From: Bacteroidota bacterium
GTDB lineage: Bacteria; Bacteroidota; Bacteroidia; Chitinophagales; Saprospiraceae
DNA length: 64,000 nt
Assembly (NCBI GenBank): GCA_029781865.1
Contig: JAKOVW010000054.1
Location: forward strand, 62,001 to 126,000
Direction of reading: 5' to 3'
Part shown: piece after piece, positions 17,521 to 26,439 of the stretch
Layout of the letters: each line of letters opens with the position of its first letter
Numbering within the stretch: position 1 is the first letter of the stretch
Position numbers and translations under genes: made by a program
The notes under the pieces: model-generated
The model's database searches: none
Told to the model about the DNA's origin: nothing
Seen by the model: only the letters and a program-made list of their open reading frames with translations

Positions 17521-18827
17521 TTTCTGTTTCTTAAGACTAATTTATTATTTCCCGATAAACCGAAAATTCCTCTGGAAAAAATATCTTGTTTTTTCCAGAT
17601 ACTGATCATTGCGATAAATGGTAAAAACAATGTAATGAATGGCAGAATAAAAAGAAATATGGCCACCACAGCTACTTTGTTTTTTGATATATTTAAAATA
17701 GTCAACTGCCATCTGTAAAATATTCCCGTATGCATTTCATGCCATTTGATCCAGTCTTCCGGCAATTGAAACTGATTTCTTCCTATGATGTGATGCAATA
17801 ATTCCAGTTGACCGGCATTTTTGTTTTTATATAATTGAATTAATTCATCAGGCACTGTTTCAATGGGATTTTCAAACTGTGCAGCCATGGATTCACCGAT
17901 TAATGCTTGCCAGTGCACCCTTGTTTCTTCCAATATTAATTCAGAAAGTTCCTTATTGGCTAGAATGAACTCCTTAGAAAAGGTCAGCCATTTTTCATTT
18001 CGCTCTGCCGAAGGCAGCACATTCGCAAATTTGGCCAGATCGCTTTCTTTAAAACAATCCCTTAGCAACTCCCAATTATTGATCTCCGGTTTTTCTTTTT
18101 GAATGAAGTCAATAATCTCAGAACTGGTATTCTCAAGAGCATGAATTTTTAATCCGGATGATAAATAAGTGCGGAGAATCAAATTGAGTTCATCATAATA
18201 CTCTTTAACCTTTTGATTTTGCCATAATTTTTTGGATTCCAGTTCATCTAAAGATTGCAGGCAGGTTTCCCAGATCTTTTTCTCTTTTGCCAATTGGATA
18301 ACGGCTGGCTTGACCCGGTCTGCTTTGAAAAACTGATACAACACAAACAACATTCCTGCAATAAAAATCAACCCGATAATGATCAGGTACATGTATCTGA
18401 ACTTAGACTCCGTTTCTTCGATGGATTTGATAGGCCTTAAAATATTTAAACTATCAGAAGGATAATTCACTTCAATGTGTAACTGATTTCCCAGAGCATG
18501 CACAGAATCTTTTGCAGGAAACAATCCTAAAGGAGGTATACTAAAATAACCACTGTCAAATACGGTAAAGACAATTTTACGTTCCACCCCCTGATCTTTC
18601 GTAGTCCACTTTCCTTTATCGACTATATGAAACCAGGACAAGGTATCCAGAATGGCAAAAGGCTCTTCACCTATTATATTATCCGAACACGTCAATATAA
18701 GATTTCGCTGATCGCCAATCAGCATATGAAGACTATCCAGTTTTTGCGTGAAAGACACCTGGGCATTTGGCCCGGTGACCCAAATACTCATTGAAAAACA
18801 AAAAATAAGTTGAATAATCTGTTTCAA
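17517..18827 (-). CDS. Bat-operon membrane protein (BatD-tail/DUF4381-like), function unknown
   Basis: A 436-residue protein beginning at a TTG (18827), one base after the stop of the DUF58 gene; no in-frame ATG gives the complete signal peptide (about 1-23, ending GPNAQ). A short periplasmic beta domain (about 24-130) is followed by a membrane helix (about 145-166), a long cytoplasmic helical region (YYDELNLILRTYLSSGL is the DUF4381-like part) and a second membrane helix (about 382-410). In Bat operons a gene of this type regularly lies between the DUF58 gene and batA. It is coupled to batA through an ATGA overlap. Confidence 0.75.
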   Translation of the reverse strand: MKQIIQLIFCFSMSIWVTGPNAQVSFTQKLDSLHMLIGDQRNLILTCSDNIIGEEPFAILDTLSWFHIVDKGKWTTKDQGVERKIVFTVFDSGYFSIPPLGLFPAKDSVHALGNQLHIEVNYPSDSLNILRPIKSIEETESKFRYMYLIIIGLIFIAGMLFVLYQFFKADRVKPAVIQLAKEKKIWETCLQSLDELESKKLWQNQKVKEYYDELNLILRTYLSSGLKIHALENTSSEIIDFIQKEKPEINNWELLRDCFKESDLAKFANVLPSAERNEKWLTFSKEFILANKELSELILEETRVHWQALIGESMAAQFENPIETVPDELIQLYKNKNAGQLELLHHIIGRNQFQLPEDWIKWHEMHTGIFYRWQLTILNISKNKVAVVAIFLFILPFITLFLPFIAMISIWKKQDIFSRGIFGLSGNNKLVLRNRK

Positions 18828-18828
18828 T

Positions 18829-19695
18829 TCAATGACGCTTTTTGAAAAATTTCAACAATACTTTTATATACGTATCATCCAGATCCAACTGTAAAAAATC
18901 AGCATTGGCTCTTGAAAATTGTTGCCGCAACTGAGCATAGTGCCGCACCTGCGCCTCCTCATACTTTTTCATTAATTGTTTATCCGAGCTATCGACAATC
19001 ATTTCTGTACCGGATTCGGCATCTTTCAATTGAATTAAACCAACGGATTGCATGGATTTTTCCAGCGGATCCAGAATTTGAAGACCAATTAAATCATGTT
19101 TCCGAGCCACAATTTTCAAGGTGGCTTCCGGAACGGGATCGTGAAAATCCGAAAGCAAAAAACAAATGGTTTTTTTAGTTTGAACGCTATTTAAATATTG
19201 CAACGGTAAATCAAAACGCGTTCGGCCAGCATCCGGATGTGTAACCAGTAATTCGCGGATCATACGCAATATATGTTGCCGTCCTTTTTTAGGCGGAACA
19301 TACAAGTGAATTTTATCACTAAACAAGATCAATCCGACTTTATCGTGATTTTGCGTCGCAGAAAAAGCTAAAACGGCAGCCATTTCTACCATCCACTGCA
19401 TTTTATTCTGATCCAATGATCCAAATAAGGTAGAGCGGCTGATATCGACCAGTAACATTAAAGTTAACTCACGCTCTTCCTCAAATACTTTCACCTGAGT
19501 CTGCCCTGATCTGGCCGTTACATTCCAGTCAATATGACGGATGTCATCGCCGATTTGATATTCCCGTACTTCAGAGAAAGACATTCCTCTTCCTTTGAAT
19601 GTGCTGTGATAAGCACCGGAAAACAAATGATGGCTTAACCCTTTGGTTTTAATCTCTATTTGCCTTACTTTTTTAAGAATATCCTGTGTTTCCAT
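18829..19695 (-). CDS. DUF58 domain protein of the Bat/MoxR operon
   Basis: A 288-residue cytoplasmic protein. The DUF58 signature region is clear: RGMSFSEVREYQIGDDIRHID followed by WNVTARSGQTQVKVFEEERE at about 36-77. The downstream part is VWA-like with LLVDISRSTLFG (DxSxS-type) at about 82-93. DUF58 proteins are always found with MoxR-type AAA ATPases and VWA proteins. It starts 2 bp after the stop of the upstream 446-residue gene and ends 1 bp before the next start. Confidence 0.92.
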   Translation of the reverse strand: METQDILKKVRQIEIKTKGLSHHLFSGAYHSTFKGRGMSFSEVREYQIGDDIRHIDWNVTARSGQTQVKVFEEERELTLMLLVDISRSTLFGSLDQNKMQWMVEMAAVLAFSATQNHDKVGLILFSDKIHLYVPPKKGRQHILRMIRELLVTHPDAGRTRFDLPLQYLNSVQTKKTICFLLSDFHDPVPEATLKIVARKHDLIGLQILDPLEKSMQSVGLIQLKDAESGTEMIVDSSDKQLMKKYEEAQVRHYAQLRQQFSRANADFLQLDLDDTYIKVLLKFFKKRH

Positions 19696-19697
19696 TA

Positions 19698-21038
19698 TTA
19701 AAAAAGTTTTCTCAATGGTCCGTTTCTGCGAATATGCTCTTGCAACAACGTGTAGGGTACAATTATTTTACGAATCCCCCAAACCGTATTAAATTCAGAC
19801 GTAAAACAAAATCCCTCCGGTCTCAGGGACCACAAACTAAAATATTCAACATCCATATACCCTCTGAATCTGCTGGATGTATTGATGGACATCATTTCCT
19901 TTTTTTTCCAGGAGATATAATCCGCAAAAAAAGATTTGTAATCGAATTCTTTGTCGAAGAGCTCTTCAATACTTACAATGCGGTGCAACCTTCGGTCATA
20001 CGTAAACGGCAAACTTCTTTCCACTTCACTCCACGGTTCTGTAAATCGGAATATTCCGCTTACCCAATCAGGACTGATCCAGTCGATATCCATGTATGCC
20101 GTGGCATCTTTTTGTTCCTGCATAGCTCCCGGTTGATAAAACGAAATCACCTGGTCTTTCCACTTATTGATAAAATCCTCCAGCCAATTATCAAATTCGC
20201 GATCATTAATTTGAATAAATTGTGCATATAAGCGAATGGCCGGAATGCTAAGATTTTTACAATTGAAATTGTATTTGGTATCCGCATTCCAATCTTCGAA
20301 AATCTGAAATTTATCTTTGAAAAATTCTTCAACCTGCGTCCGGTTTAAATCGAGTTTAGTAGCCTTGTATTCTTTGAAACGCTCGCCGAAAAAATCGTAG
20401 ACGCGCAGATTCATTTTCTGACACCGCGTATCTTCACAATTACCGGAAACTATGTACCCAGTCAGTTTACCCGGCACGCTAATGCTACCAAATACCCGTT
20501 GATCCTTTTCCTTTTGTAACTGAATAAACACCGGATTTTGATCCATTATGCCATGATAAGACTGATACCAAACCTGTGCAGGACAATCCAAGACCTTGTA
20601 ACCATCGCGGTTCACTTTTTCAAATTCAATATACCTGCCTTTTTCTTTTCTCTTATCCAGTATATTGACTAAAACACCTGTGGCATTTACATCTCCGGAT
20701 AAGTATCCTGCAATTTCATAGCTGGTATCCAGAAGAACCAATCGCATCTGATCGGAATGAAAGGCACCTTCTGCAGTGAATAGTTCATTTTTACTTACAT
20801 TTTGCAGGATGCCTTTGTATTCCTTCGTGTTATGGCCCAGGGTAAATACATAACTGTCCCCTTCTGTACTGATTCCTGCATAATGATTAATCCAAACACC
20901 TTGCTGTATGGAACCAAACATATCCATAACATCATGTACTTTTAATGACACGGTTGTAGTTTGACCTGAAATGGTGATCAGGTAAAAACAGTACACCGGA
21001 GCGATGAACAGATATTTTATGATTTCATTGCTTTTCAT
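19698..21038 (-). CDS. Secreted protein of unknown function inserted in the Bat operon
   Basis: A 446-residue protein with a signal peptide (about 8-27, ending ITISGQ). The N-terminal half is beta-rich with several Asp/Gly turns; the C-terminal part (about 330-445) contains ERSLPFTYDRRLHRIVSIEE followed by LFDKEF, similar in style to the DUF3298/RsiV-like fold in which a short loop lists the secondary-structure start of a peptidoglycan-associated domain. That resemblance is weak. It lies 68 bp after moxR and 2 bp before the DUF58 gene, so it is co-transcribed. I do not know it as a standard Bat member. Confidence 0.6.
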   Translation of the reverse strand: MKSNEIIKYLFIAPVYCFYLITISGQTTTVSLKVHDVMDMFGSIQQGVWINHYAGISTEGDSYVFTLGHNTKEYKGILQNVSKNELFTAEGAFHSDQMRLVLLDTSYEIAGYLSGDVNATGVLVNILDKRKEKGRYIEFEKVNRDGYKVLDCPAQVWYQSYHGIMDQNPVFIQLQKEKDQRVFGSISVPGKLTGYIVSGNCEDTRCQKMNLRVYDFFGERFKEYKATKLDLNRTQVEEFFKDKFQIFEDWNADTKYNFNCKNLSIPAIRLYAQFIQINDREFDNWLEDFINKWKDQVISFYQPGAMQEQKDATAYMDIDWISPDWVSGIFRFTEPWSEVERSLPFTYDRRLHRIVSIEELFDKEFDYKSFFADYISWKKKEMMSINTSSRFRGYMDVEYFSLWSLRPEGFCFTSEFNTVWGIRKIIVPYTLLQEHIRRNGPLRKLF

Positions 21039-21106
21039 TACAGAATCATTTCGCCTCCGGATTAGAATTATTAATTTTTAATAGTAATTAGTCTTACTAC
21101 AGGGAT

Positions 21107-22105
21107 TTATGGAACTTCCACTCTTGAAAGAATTCTGGAAATAATTTCATCCTGATTAATACTTTCTGCTTCCGCTTCATACGTCAAACCAATGCGATGG
21201 CGCATAATATCTCTGCATACATTTTGCACATCATCCGGAATTACAAATCCGCGGTGTTGCATAAATGCATGCGCCTTGCTGGCGTGTGCAAGAAAAATAC
21301 TTGCTCTGGGAGAGGCGCCGTATTGTATCCATTGCGACAATTCTTTCAACCCATAATTTTCGGGACGACGGGTGGCAAAAACCAACTGTACAATGTATTT
21401 TTCGATGCGTTCATCCATATAAATTTTCAACACCGATTTACGGGCTTTGAGAATATCCTGTGGATGAATAACGGGATCAATTTTTTCATGAACCTGTGAA
21501 TTGAGATTTCTTCTCATAATTTCACGCTCTTCGTCAATGGTCGGATAGTCGACGATGACTTTCATCATAAACCTGTCCGTTTGGGCTTCCGGAAGAGGAT
21601 AGGTTCCTTCCTGCTCAATCGGGTTTTGTGTAGCCAGCACCAGGAATGGTTCTTCAAGATGAAATGTTTCCTTACCTATAGTTACCTGTTTTTCCTGCAT
21701 GGCCTCCAATAAAGCTGATTGCACTTTAGCCGGAGCACGGTTGATCTCATCTGCAAGAATAAAGTTGGCAAAAATCGGTCCTTTGCGTACGGAAAAATTC
21801 TGGTTGGCCGGATTGTAAATCAGGGTTCCAATGATATCCGCCGGCAATAAATCAGGAGTAAACTGAATCCGGTTGAAACTGGCATCTATAGATTGTGCCA
21901 GGGTTTTAATGGCCAGGGTTTTGGCCAATCCCGGAAGTCCCTCCAATAATATATGGCCATTGGTCAGCAAACCAAGAATCATCCGATCCAGCATTTGCCC
22001 TTGTCCGACGATGATCCTTTGCTGTTGGGCAATCAACTTATCCAGAAAAGCACTTTCAATGGAAACCTGCTGATTCAATGCTTCGATATCAAGATATTGT
22101 GACAT
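21107..22105 (-). CDS. moxR: MoxR-type AAA+ ATPase
   Basis: A 332-residue AAA+ ATPase. Walker A is GLPGLAKT (about 59-66), Walker B is ILADEINRAP (about 116-125), and the segments ATQNPIEQEGTYPLPEAQTD and a C-terminal lid with PRASIFLAHASKAHA are diagnostic for the MoxR family. MoxR ATPases remodel or insert cofactors into VWA-protein complexes; here the partners would be BatA, BatB and the DUF58 protein. It is the first gene of the minus-strand unit running to at least batD at 12516. Confidence 0.95.
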   Translation of the reverse strand: MSQYLDIEALNQQVSIESAFLDKLIAQQQRIIVGQGQMLDRMILGLLTNGHILLEGLPGLAKTLAIKTLAQSIDASFNRIQFTPDLLPADIIGTLIYNPANQNFSVRKGPIFANFILADEINRAPAKVQSALLEAMQEKQVTIGKETFHLEEPFLVLATQNPIEQEGTYPLPEAQTDRFMMKVIVDYPTIDEEREIMRRNLNSQVHEKIDPVIHPQDILKARKSVLKIYMDERIEKYIVQLVFATRRPENYGLKELSQWIQYGASPRASIFLAHASKAHAFMQHRGFVIPDDVQNVCRDIMRHRIGLTYEAEAESINQDEIISRILSRVEVP

Positions 22106-22209
22106 AAATTTAAATTGTTAGCTTTTGAGCTTATAAAATGATCAAATTTGCGTTATATAAAAATTGAAAAAGAAAGGCTAAAAACGCTAAAAAAAGACAA
22201 TTGGGATAT

Positions 22210-22842
22210 ATGCCAGCTTACTATTTTTACTTTATTAACATTTTATTTTGCTTTCACTTAAAGGCACAGGTTAATCCGAATAATTTCACCAATGAAATTA
22301 ACATTGCTAAACTGAGTAAAGGTAACCTGTTAGTGAGATTAGAATCGAAAGAAAACAAAATTAATTTTCTACAAAAACAAATTACGGCCAAAGACTGCAA
22401 TGATAAATGCAAAGCCAGGCTTGAGAGGCAGATTCAGGAAATTCGGGTTGCAAGAGATTCTTTCAACAGGCAATGGATAAATTCATTTAAAGCGTATTTT
22501 ACTTTTTGCCCGGTTTATTTTTATTATGATAAAGATCATGAAGAACTAAAGAAATCGAAATTCAAGGGAAATTTTTTCGTAGATGAAAATTTAAATGTAA
22601 TAAATATTAATAGAATTAATCAGGATAGCATTTTAATTCTCAAGAAAGACATCACACCAAATTCTGAAAATGAAGGATGGTTATTTCAAACTATTGATGG
22701 CGTTACGTTGCAAGATGGATTTCCGTATATCACAGTGAATAATTCTAAAACCATATTCAATTGGATTTCAAGTTCAAACCATAAAAAATTAAACAGCGAT
22801 TATCTGATCCAGAAATTAAATACGGATTTATATGCCTACTAA
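22210..22842 (+). CDS. Secreted hypothetical protein
   Basis: A 210-residue protein. The ATG at 22210 gives a good signal peptide (MPAYYFYFINILFCFHLKAQ), three codons after an in-frame TTG. A charged coiled-coil segment (about 30-85, with a CNDKCKARLERQ turn) is followed by a compact domain including FTFCPVYFYYDKDHEELK and GVTLQDGFPYITVNNSKT. No family was recognised. It is divergent from moxR with 104 bp between them, and convergent with the EamA gene. Confidence 0.65.
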   Translation: MPAYYFYFINILFCFHLKAQVNPNNFTNEINIAKLSKGNLLVRLESKENKINFLQKQITAKDCNDKCKARLERQIQEIRVARDSFNRQWINSFKAYFTFCPVYFYYDKDHEELKKSKFKGNFFVDENLNVININRINQDSILILKKDITPNSENEGWLFQTIDGVTLQDGFPYITVNNSKTIFNWISSSNHKKLNSDYLIQKLNTDLYAY

Positions 22843-22893
22843 ACGAAGTTTGGGTCGAACATATAAAGGATATTTAGATTCATTCAATGTGAA

Positions 22894-23799
22894 TCATTTT
22901 TGTTTTGAATTGATAAGCAACACGCCCCCGAGAATAAGTCCCAATCCAAGATAGTCATGCCAACCCAGTTGTTCATGATCCATGATACCCAGAAATATAG
23001 CAACTACAGGCATTAGGTAGGTAACCGATGCCGCAAACATAATTTCAGCTCTCTTAATTAATATATTAAACAAGCTCATTGCGACTGCTGTGCCAAAGAC
23101 TCCGAGAAACATAGCATAGGGTAAGGCATGCCGAGCAGTTTCACTGGTTTCCAATTTATGAGGGATGTCGATAAAAAAGAATAGAGGTATTGTGGGAACG
23201 AGCAACATAAAATACATCAGGGAAGTCAGTGGAAGGCTCGGCAATCCCATTAAATGTTTTTTCAAATAATTTGAACTGAATCCATAAAGCATTGGGGCGC
23301 TCAATGCCACACAAAAGAAAAAAACATCCGCTCTGAGTTGTGCATTGGATTTAAATACAATCAAACTAACGGCTCCCATGAGACCGATCAAAACACCGAT
23401 CAACTTCTGTGTTTTGTTAGCCAGTCCGAAAAAGAGAATACCAATAATGTAGGTACACAAAGGCGTAAGTGAGTTAATGATCCCTGTTACTGCACTATCA
23501 ATATGTGTTTGTGCCAATGGGTACAAATAAATTGGTATGCCACTACCTGCAAGTGCACATATAAACACATATTTGTATTTACCCAATGGTATTTTTTTGA
23601 AACCGGAATACACCAGGGGCAACAATGCAAGACCGCCTGCCATAATTCGCAAAACGGCAACTTCCATCGGTGCGAAGCCCGTCAGTGCATGTTTAATTAA
23701 AAAATAAGAAAAACCCCAGATGATGGCGCAAAGAATCAGTAAAACCCAATTGATGAATTTTGAAGTTGAAGGATCTGAAGATTTTGAATTTCCGGGCAT
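22894..23799 (-). CDS. EamA/DMT-family transporter
   Basis: A 301-residue inner-membrane protein with ten predicted helices in two EamA repeats; the first opens WVLLILCAIIWGFSYFLIKH and the second starts near SAPMLYGFSSNYLKK. Members of the drug/metabolite transporter superfamily export amino acids or other small metabolites; the substrate cannot be assigned. The ATG at 23799 was preferred over the in-frame TTG at 23814 because a TATCTTTG promoter box lies at 23812-23819, which would place the TTG upstream of the transcript start. Confidence 0.88.
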   Translation of the reverse strand: MPGNSKSSDPSTSKFINWVLLILCAIIWGFSYFLIKHALTGFAPMEVAVLRIMAGGLALLPLVYSGFKKIPLGKYKYVFICALAGSGIPIYLYPLAQTHIDSAVTGIINSLTPLCTYIIGILFFGLANKTQKLIGVLIGLMGAVSLIVFKSNAQLRADVFFFCVALSAPMLYGFSSNYLKKHLMGLPSLPLTSLMYFMLLVPTIPLFFFIDIPHKLETSETARHALPYAMFLGVFGTAVAMSLFNILIKRAEIMFAASVTYLMPVVAIFLGIMDHEQLGWHDYLGLGLILGGVLLINSKQK

Positions 23800-23811
23800 G
23801 AACTGTGCCGG

Positions 23812-23819
23812 CAAAGATA
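23812..23819 (-). promoter_or_regulatory. Candidate -7 promoter box (TATCTTTG)
   Basis: The minus strand reads TATCTTTG 12 bases before the EamA ATG at 23799, a match to TAnnTTTG. It implies a very short leader and decides the start codon of the transporter. No -33 TTTG is evident. Confidence 0.5.
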
Positions 23820-23925
23820 TTTACGAATTTGTAAATACCGGTAGGATTATTTGAATCTGGTGTTCAGAATTTACCTATCGAATTTTTAGTTTACTTTAAA
23901 AAATCAAACAGCTTCCTGATTGAAA

Positions 23926-23960
23926 AATAAAAAAAGGGACTGTTTCTTCAAGCAGTCCCT
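23926..23960 (-). terminator. Rho-independent terminator of the third haloperoxidase gene
   Basis: Perfect 8-bp arms (AGGGACTG at 23935-23942 and CAGTCCCT at 23953-23960) enclose a 10-base loop. On the minus strand the hairpin is followed by a U-rich run (23926-23934). It lies 29 bp past the stop of the 23989-25380 gene. Confidence 0.85.
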
Positions 23961-23988
23961 ATGAACAAATTTCAAAACAAAATTAAAC

Positions 23989-25380
23989 TCAGCGTTTCCA
24001 GGGCAATCCTAATACCCGATGTGCGCTTAAAGTACCACAGTAATTTCCTCCATCATAATCCATGCGATAGTGCACACCAAGAGGCAGGCGACTAAATGCA
24101 CTTTCATTGGCAAGGTCACGAAGACTATTGTAGCTGCGTGGAGCGCCAAGAAAATCAGTCCTCTTCTGATGGCAGTAATCTGTAAATGGATATGAACCAC
24201 CGACAAAAGCTTCCAGGATTCCTACACCTGCAAATGCAAATGTGGAGTGACCTGAAGGATAGGCCGGGAAAGGAGGTGTAAAACCTAACCAGGGAATTTT
24301 AAAATTGGGATCAAACACCCGATTGATATAGGTAATTGGTCTTTCAACATTAAACTTGTATTTGTTATACCAGGCATTGACAGCAGCTTCATTTTCTGCC
24401 AATCCAAGCTGAGCGTAAAGAACACAAGATGTTTCCAGATTGAAATTTTCTTTTTCAACAATCTGATCGGCGATTGCAAACATTCTTCCCGGAGGACTAA
24501 ACGTCCATCCTACGCGATCATCACTCCAGAATTCAGAGATATGTTCCATCTCTCCTCTGTTGTCTTTTCTTGCGATGTTAGCCAGTACATACATCTCATA
24601 AGCTTGTGCAAAAATTACGGAATTGGTATCTGCATCACATTCAAACGGAGATACCAATGCATCTAAATCATCTTGTGACAATGCAAATCTCCGCACTTGA
24701 CCCCATTGAGAATACAAACCCCTGGTCGCTACAGATGGATCGGTAGGTACCCAATCACAACCTTTGGAATTAACCGGCACCGGAAATGGATTCAAATGTG
24801 CGTTATGGCCGACGACATCGGTAATTGAATATCTCCAGATAGCCGCAGCTACTTCTTTTCCATGAGCCTCTGATTTATTAACCAGAGATTCTGATACCTC
24901 ATTTTTGAATTTTGCTTTCAATTCATTTTCCTTGGTAGTCACTTCATTAAAGAAGTTTTCCTTATTTAAGACATTTCCGGCTTTATCTTTAAATGTAACC
25001 GTTTCAAAAAATTTACTCATCAGATAACTATATGATGCATTAATGACTTCCGGCCAATAGAGATCTTTTTGAACGGCAGGCATATCGGGAATACCTAACC
25101 TGTATTGCAAGGTTTGATACTCTGGCATTCCTCCCAAACAGGCTTCATATGCACTGAGACCCATATACGCCATTGCCCGTGGTGCAGGGCCCGGCCTAAA
25201 GAATGCGGCATACCGGTCCAGATCCAGAAATACATTTACCCATTCATGGTATACGTCATTTGGCTGGGACTTCATCAAGCTTACCCCGTTTTCGGCAGGT
25301 GTTTCTGATTTATTACAGGACATGGTTGCCCCCAAAATAAACACCATGCCTAAAAACAATAATCGCAATGAGACTTTCAT
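23989..25380 (-). CDS. Vanadium-dependent haloperoxidase/PAP2-family lipoprotein (third paralogue)
   Basis: A 463-residue lipoprotein (signal with lipobox TMSC near residue 22). The three superfamily motifs are present: KYKFNVERP (K-x6-RP), PAYPSGHS and SRLPLGVHY, all in the last 130 residues. The general layout also matches the 992-2332 gene (AMAYMGLSAYEACLGG against ARSYAYAALALYESVVAG), but this copy is more divergent than the tandem pair. It is a single-gene unit with its own terminator, and an inverted repeat like those of the NO-reductase region sits in its promoter (25408-25423). Confidence 0.88.
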   Translation of the reverse strand: MKVSLRLLFLGMVFILGATMSCNKSETPAENGVSLMKSQPNDVYHEWVNVFLDLDRYAAFFRPGPAPRAMAYMGLSAYEACLGGMPEYQTLQYRLGIPDMPAVQKDLYWPEVINASYSYLMSKFFETVTFKDKAGNVLNKENFFNEVTTKENELKAKFKNEVSESLVNKSEAHGKEVAAAIWRYSITDVVGHNAHLNPFPVPVNSKGCDWVPTDPSVATRGLYSQWGQVRRFALSQDDLDALVSPFECDADTNSVIFAQAYEMYVLANIARKDNRGEMEHISEFWSDDRVGWTFSPPGRMFAIADQIVEKENFNLETSCVLYAQLGLAENEAAVNAWYNKYKFNVERPITYINRVFDPNFKIPWLGFTPPFPAYPSGHSTFAFAGVGILEAFVGGSYPFTDYCHQKRTDFLGAPRSYNSLRDLANESAFSRLPLGVHYRMDYDGGNYCGTLSAHRVLGLPWKR

Positions 25381-25407
25381 AGGTACAAATTTAAATTTTT
25401 ATTATTT

Positions 25408-25423
25408 AAGAGTTTTTTATCTT
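25408..25423. promoter_or_regulatory. Candidate Rrf2-type operator in the haloperoxidase promoter
   Basis: AAGAGT-TTTT-TATCTT has the same 6-4-6 layout as the inverted repeats beside the NO reductase and rrf2 genes (outer AAGA/TCTT conserved, inner bases imperfect). It lies 7 bases downstream of a TATTTTTG box, where bound repressor would block transcription. Confidence 0.45.
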
Positions 25424-25430
25424 ATTTACA

Positions 25431-25438
25431 CAAAAATA
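25431..25438 (-). promoter_or_regulatory. Candidate -7 promoter box (TATTTTTG)
   Basis: The minus strand reads TATTTTTG about 50 bases before the ATG of the third haloperoxidase. A TTTG occurs 17 bases further upstream (25456-25459), slightly short of the usual spacing. Confidence 0.45.
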
Positions 25439-25597
25439 ACCGCGACGACTGAATCCAAAAAATTTTTATATTTAATTTTTAAAAAATTAAATTGACCTGG
25501 ATTGAAGTCTGATTCCTTTAATCCACTTTTGAATTCTTTATGCGGAATTAAGGATTCATTCAAAATAATGCTTAATCTAAAAGGTATGCCTTTCCGC

Positions 25598-26290
25598 TCA
25601 ATTCCGGATTGCAATTTTGAATTGTTCTGAATGCAAATGTCGAAGATCCATTCTCTGATAATCATTTTCTAATTCACCCAACGTCGGACAATCATTAAAA
25701 AAATGTTGCAAATAATAGGTGCCCTGATAGTTTTTCTTTTCCAGAAACGAAATCATCTCCCTGATCATTTCTTTATTCATCAAAGCGGAATGGACAGTGG
25801 TTCTTACTTCATAGCGTATTCCCGAATTCACGAGCAGGTCAAGTGATTTTTCAAACTTGGAAAAATGATCGGATTGCGTGATGCGGTAGAAATTATTGCG
25901 AAGTGCTTTAAAATCCAAAGCAACGTAATCCAGTAACTCATCGTCAATTAATTCCCGCAATTTTCGAGGACTGGTGCCATTGGTATCCATCTTAATCCGG
26001 AATCCCATCTGCCTTATCTCGCGAATGAATGAATCAATATTCAGGTGTAGCGAACATTCTCCACCACTAAACACGACACCGTCTAATAATCCTTTCCTGG
26101 TATTCAAAAAAATGAGCGCATCTTCAAATGCCAGCTTGCCCTTTCCTTTTACGATATCAATATTGTAACAATACCTGCATCGCATGTTACATCCTGCAAA
26201 CCATAAGATACATGCAGTTTGATCCGGAAAGTCAAGTAAGGTAAACGGAGTGATATGATATATCGGTTTATTCACATGCTTTTTCGACAA
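25598..26290 (-). CDS. nrdG: Anaerobic ribonucleotide reductase activating protein (radical SAM)
   Basis: A 230-residue radical-SAM enzyme that uses SAM and a [4Fe-4S] cluster to install the glycyl radical on NrdD. The cluster motif CNMRCRYC (CxxxCxxC) is at about 34-41, followed by the GGE-type SAM motif FSGGECSLH. The start is unclear: no ATG is present, TTG at 26290 gives 230 residues and GTG at 26275 gives 225, and both overlap the preceding 56-residue gene. The unusual length relative to short NrdG proteins comes from the complete C-terminal half, as in the NrdG-like branch with a full radical-SAM barrel. Confidence 0.9.
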   Translation of the reverse strand: MSKKHVNKPIYHITPFTLLDFPDQTACILWFAGCNMRCRYCYNIDIVKGKGKLAFEDALIFLNTRKGLLDGVVFSGGECSLHLNIDSFIREIRQMGFRIKMDTNGTSPRKLRELIDDELLDYVALDFKALRNNFYRITQSDHFSKFEKSLDLLVNSGIRYEVRTTVHSALMNKEMIREMISFLEKKNYQGTYYLQHFFNDCPTLGELENDYQRMDLRHLHSEQFKIAIRN

Positions 26291-26438
26291 ATGGCTTACG
26301 TTCCTTATGCTCTCCTTTTTTTCCTGTATTAAAACTTTCTACAGGCCGGTGATAGCCCATTACCCTCGTATAGACCAGGCATTTGGTACGTTGCTCTTTG
26401 TGCAAATCTAAAAGTTGACATTGTTTTGTATTTTCCAT
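26268..26438 (-). CDS. nrdD: Separate glycyl-radical domain of class III ribonucleotide reductase
   Basis: A 56-residue protein that is too short for most gene calls but clearly real. TRVMGYHRPVESFNTGKKGE (residues 24-43) matches the C-terminal glycyl-radical loop of NrdD (RVxGYxRPVxxFNxGKxxE); the radical would sit on G28. The ATG follows the stop of the large nrdD gene after a single base (TAATATG), and the 3' end overlaps nrdG by 23 bp. The large protein lacks this loop, so the enzyme must be assembled from two polypeptides. Small stand-alone NrdD pieces of this kind exist in other bacteria, so I take this as a natural split and not a frameshift. Confidence 0.85.
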   Translation of the reverse strand: MENTKQCQLLDLHKEQRTKCLVYTRVMGYHRPVESFNTGKKGEHKERKPFVEKACE

Positions 26439-26439
26439 A

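Noticed and set aside
25426-25665. 79-residue frame between nrdG and the haloperoxidase
   Set aside because: It overlaps the nrdG 3' end in another frame, has no start signal and no recognisable composition; the region is AT-rich intergenic DNA.
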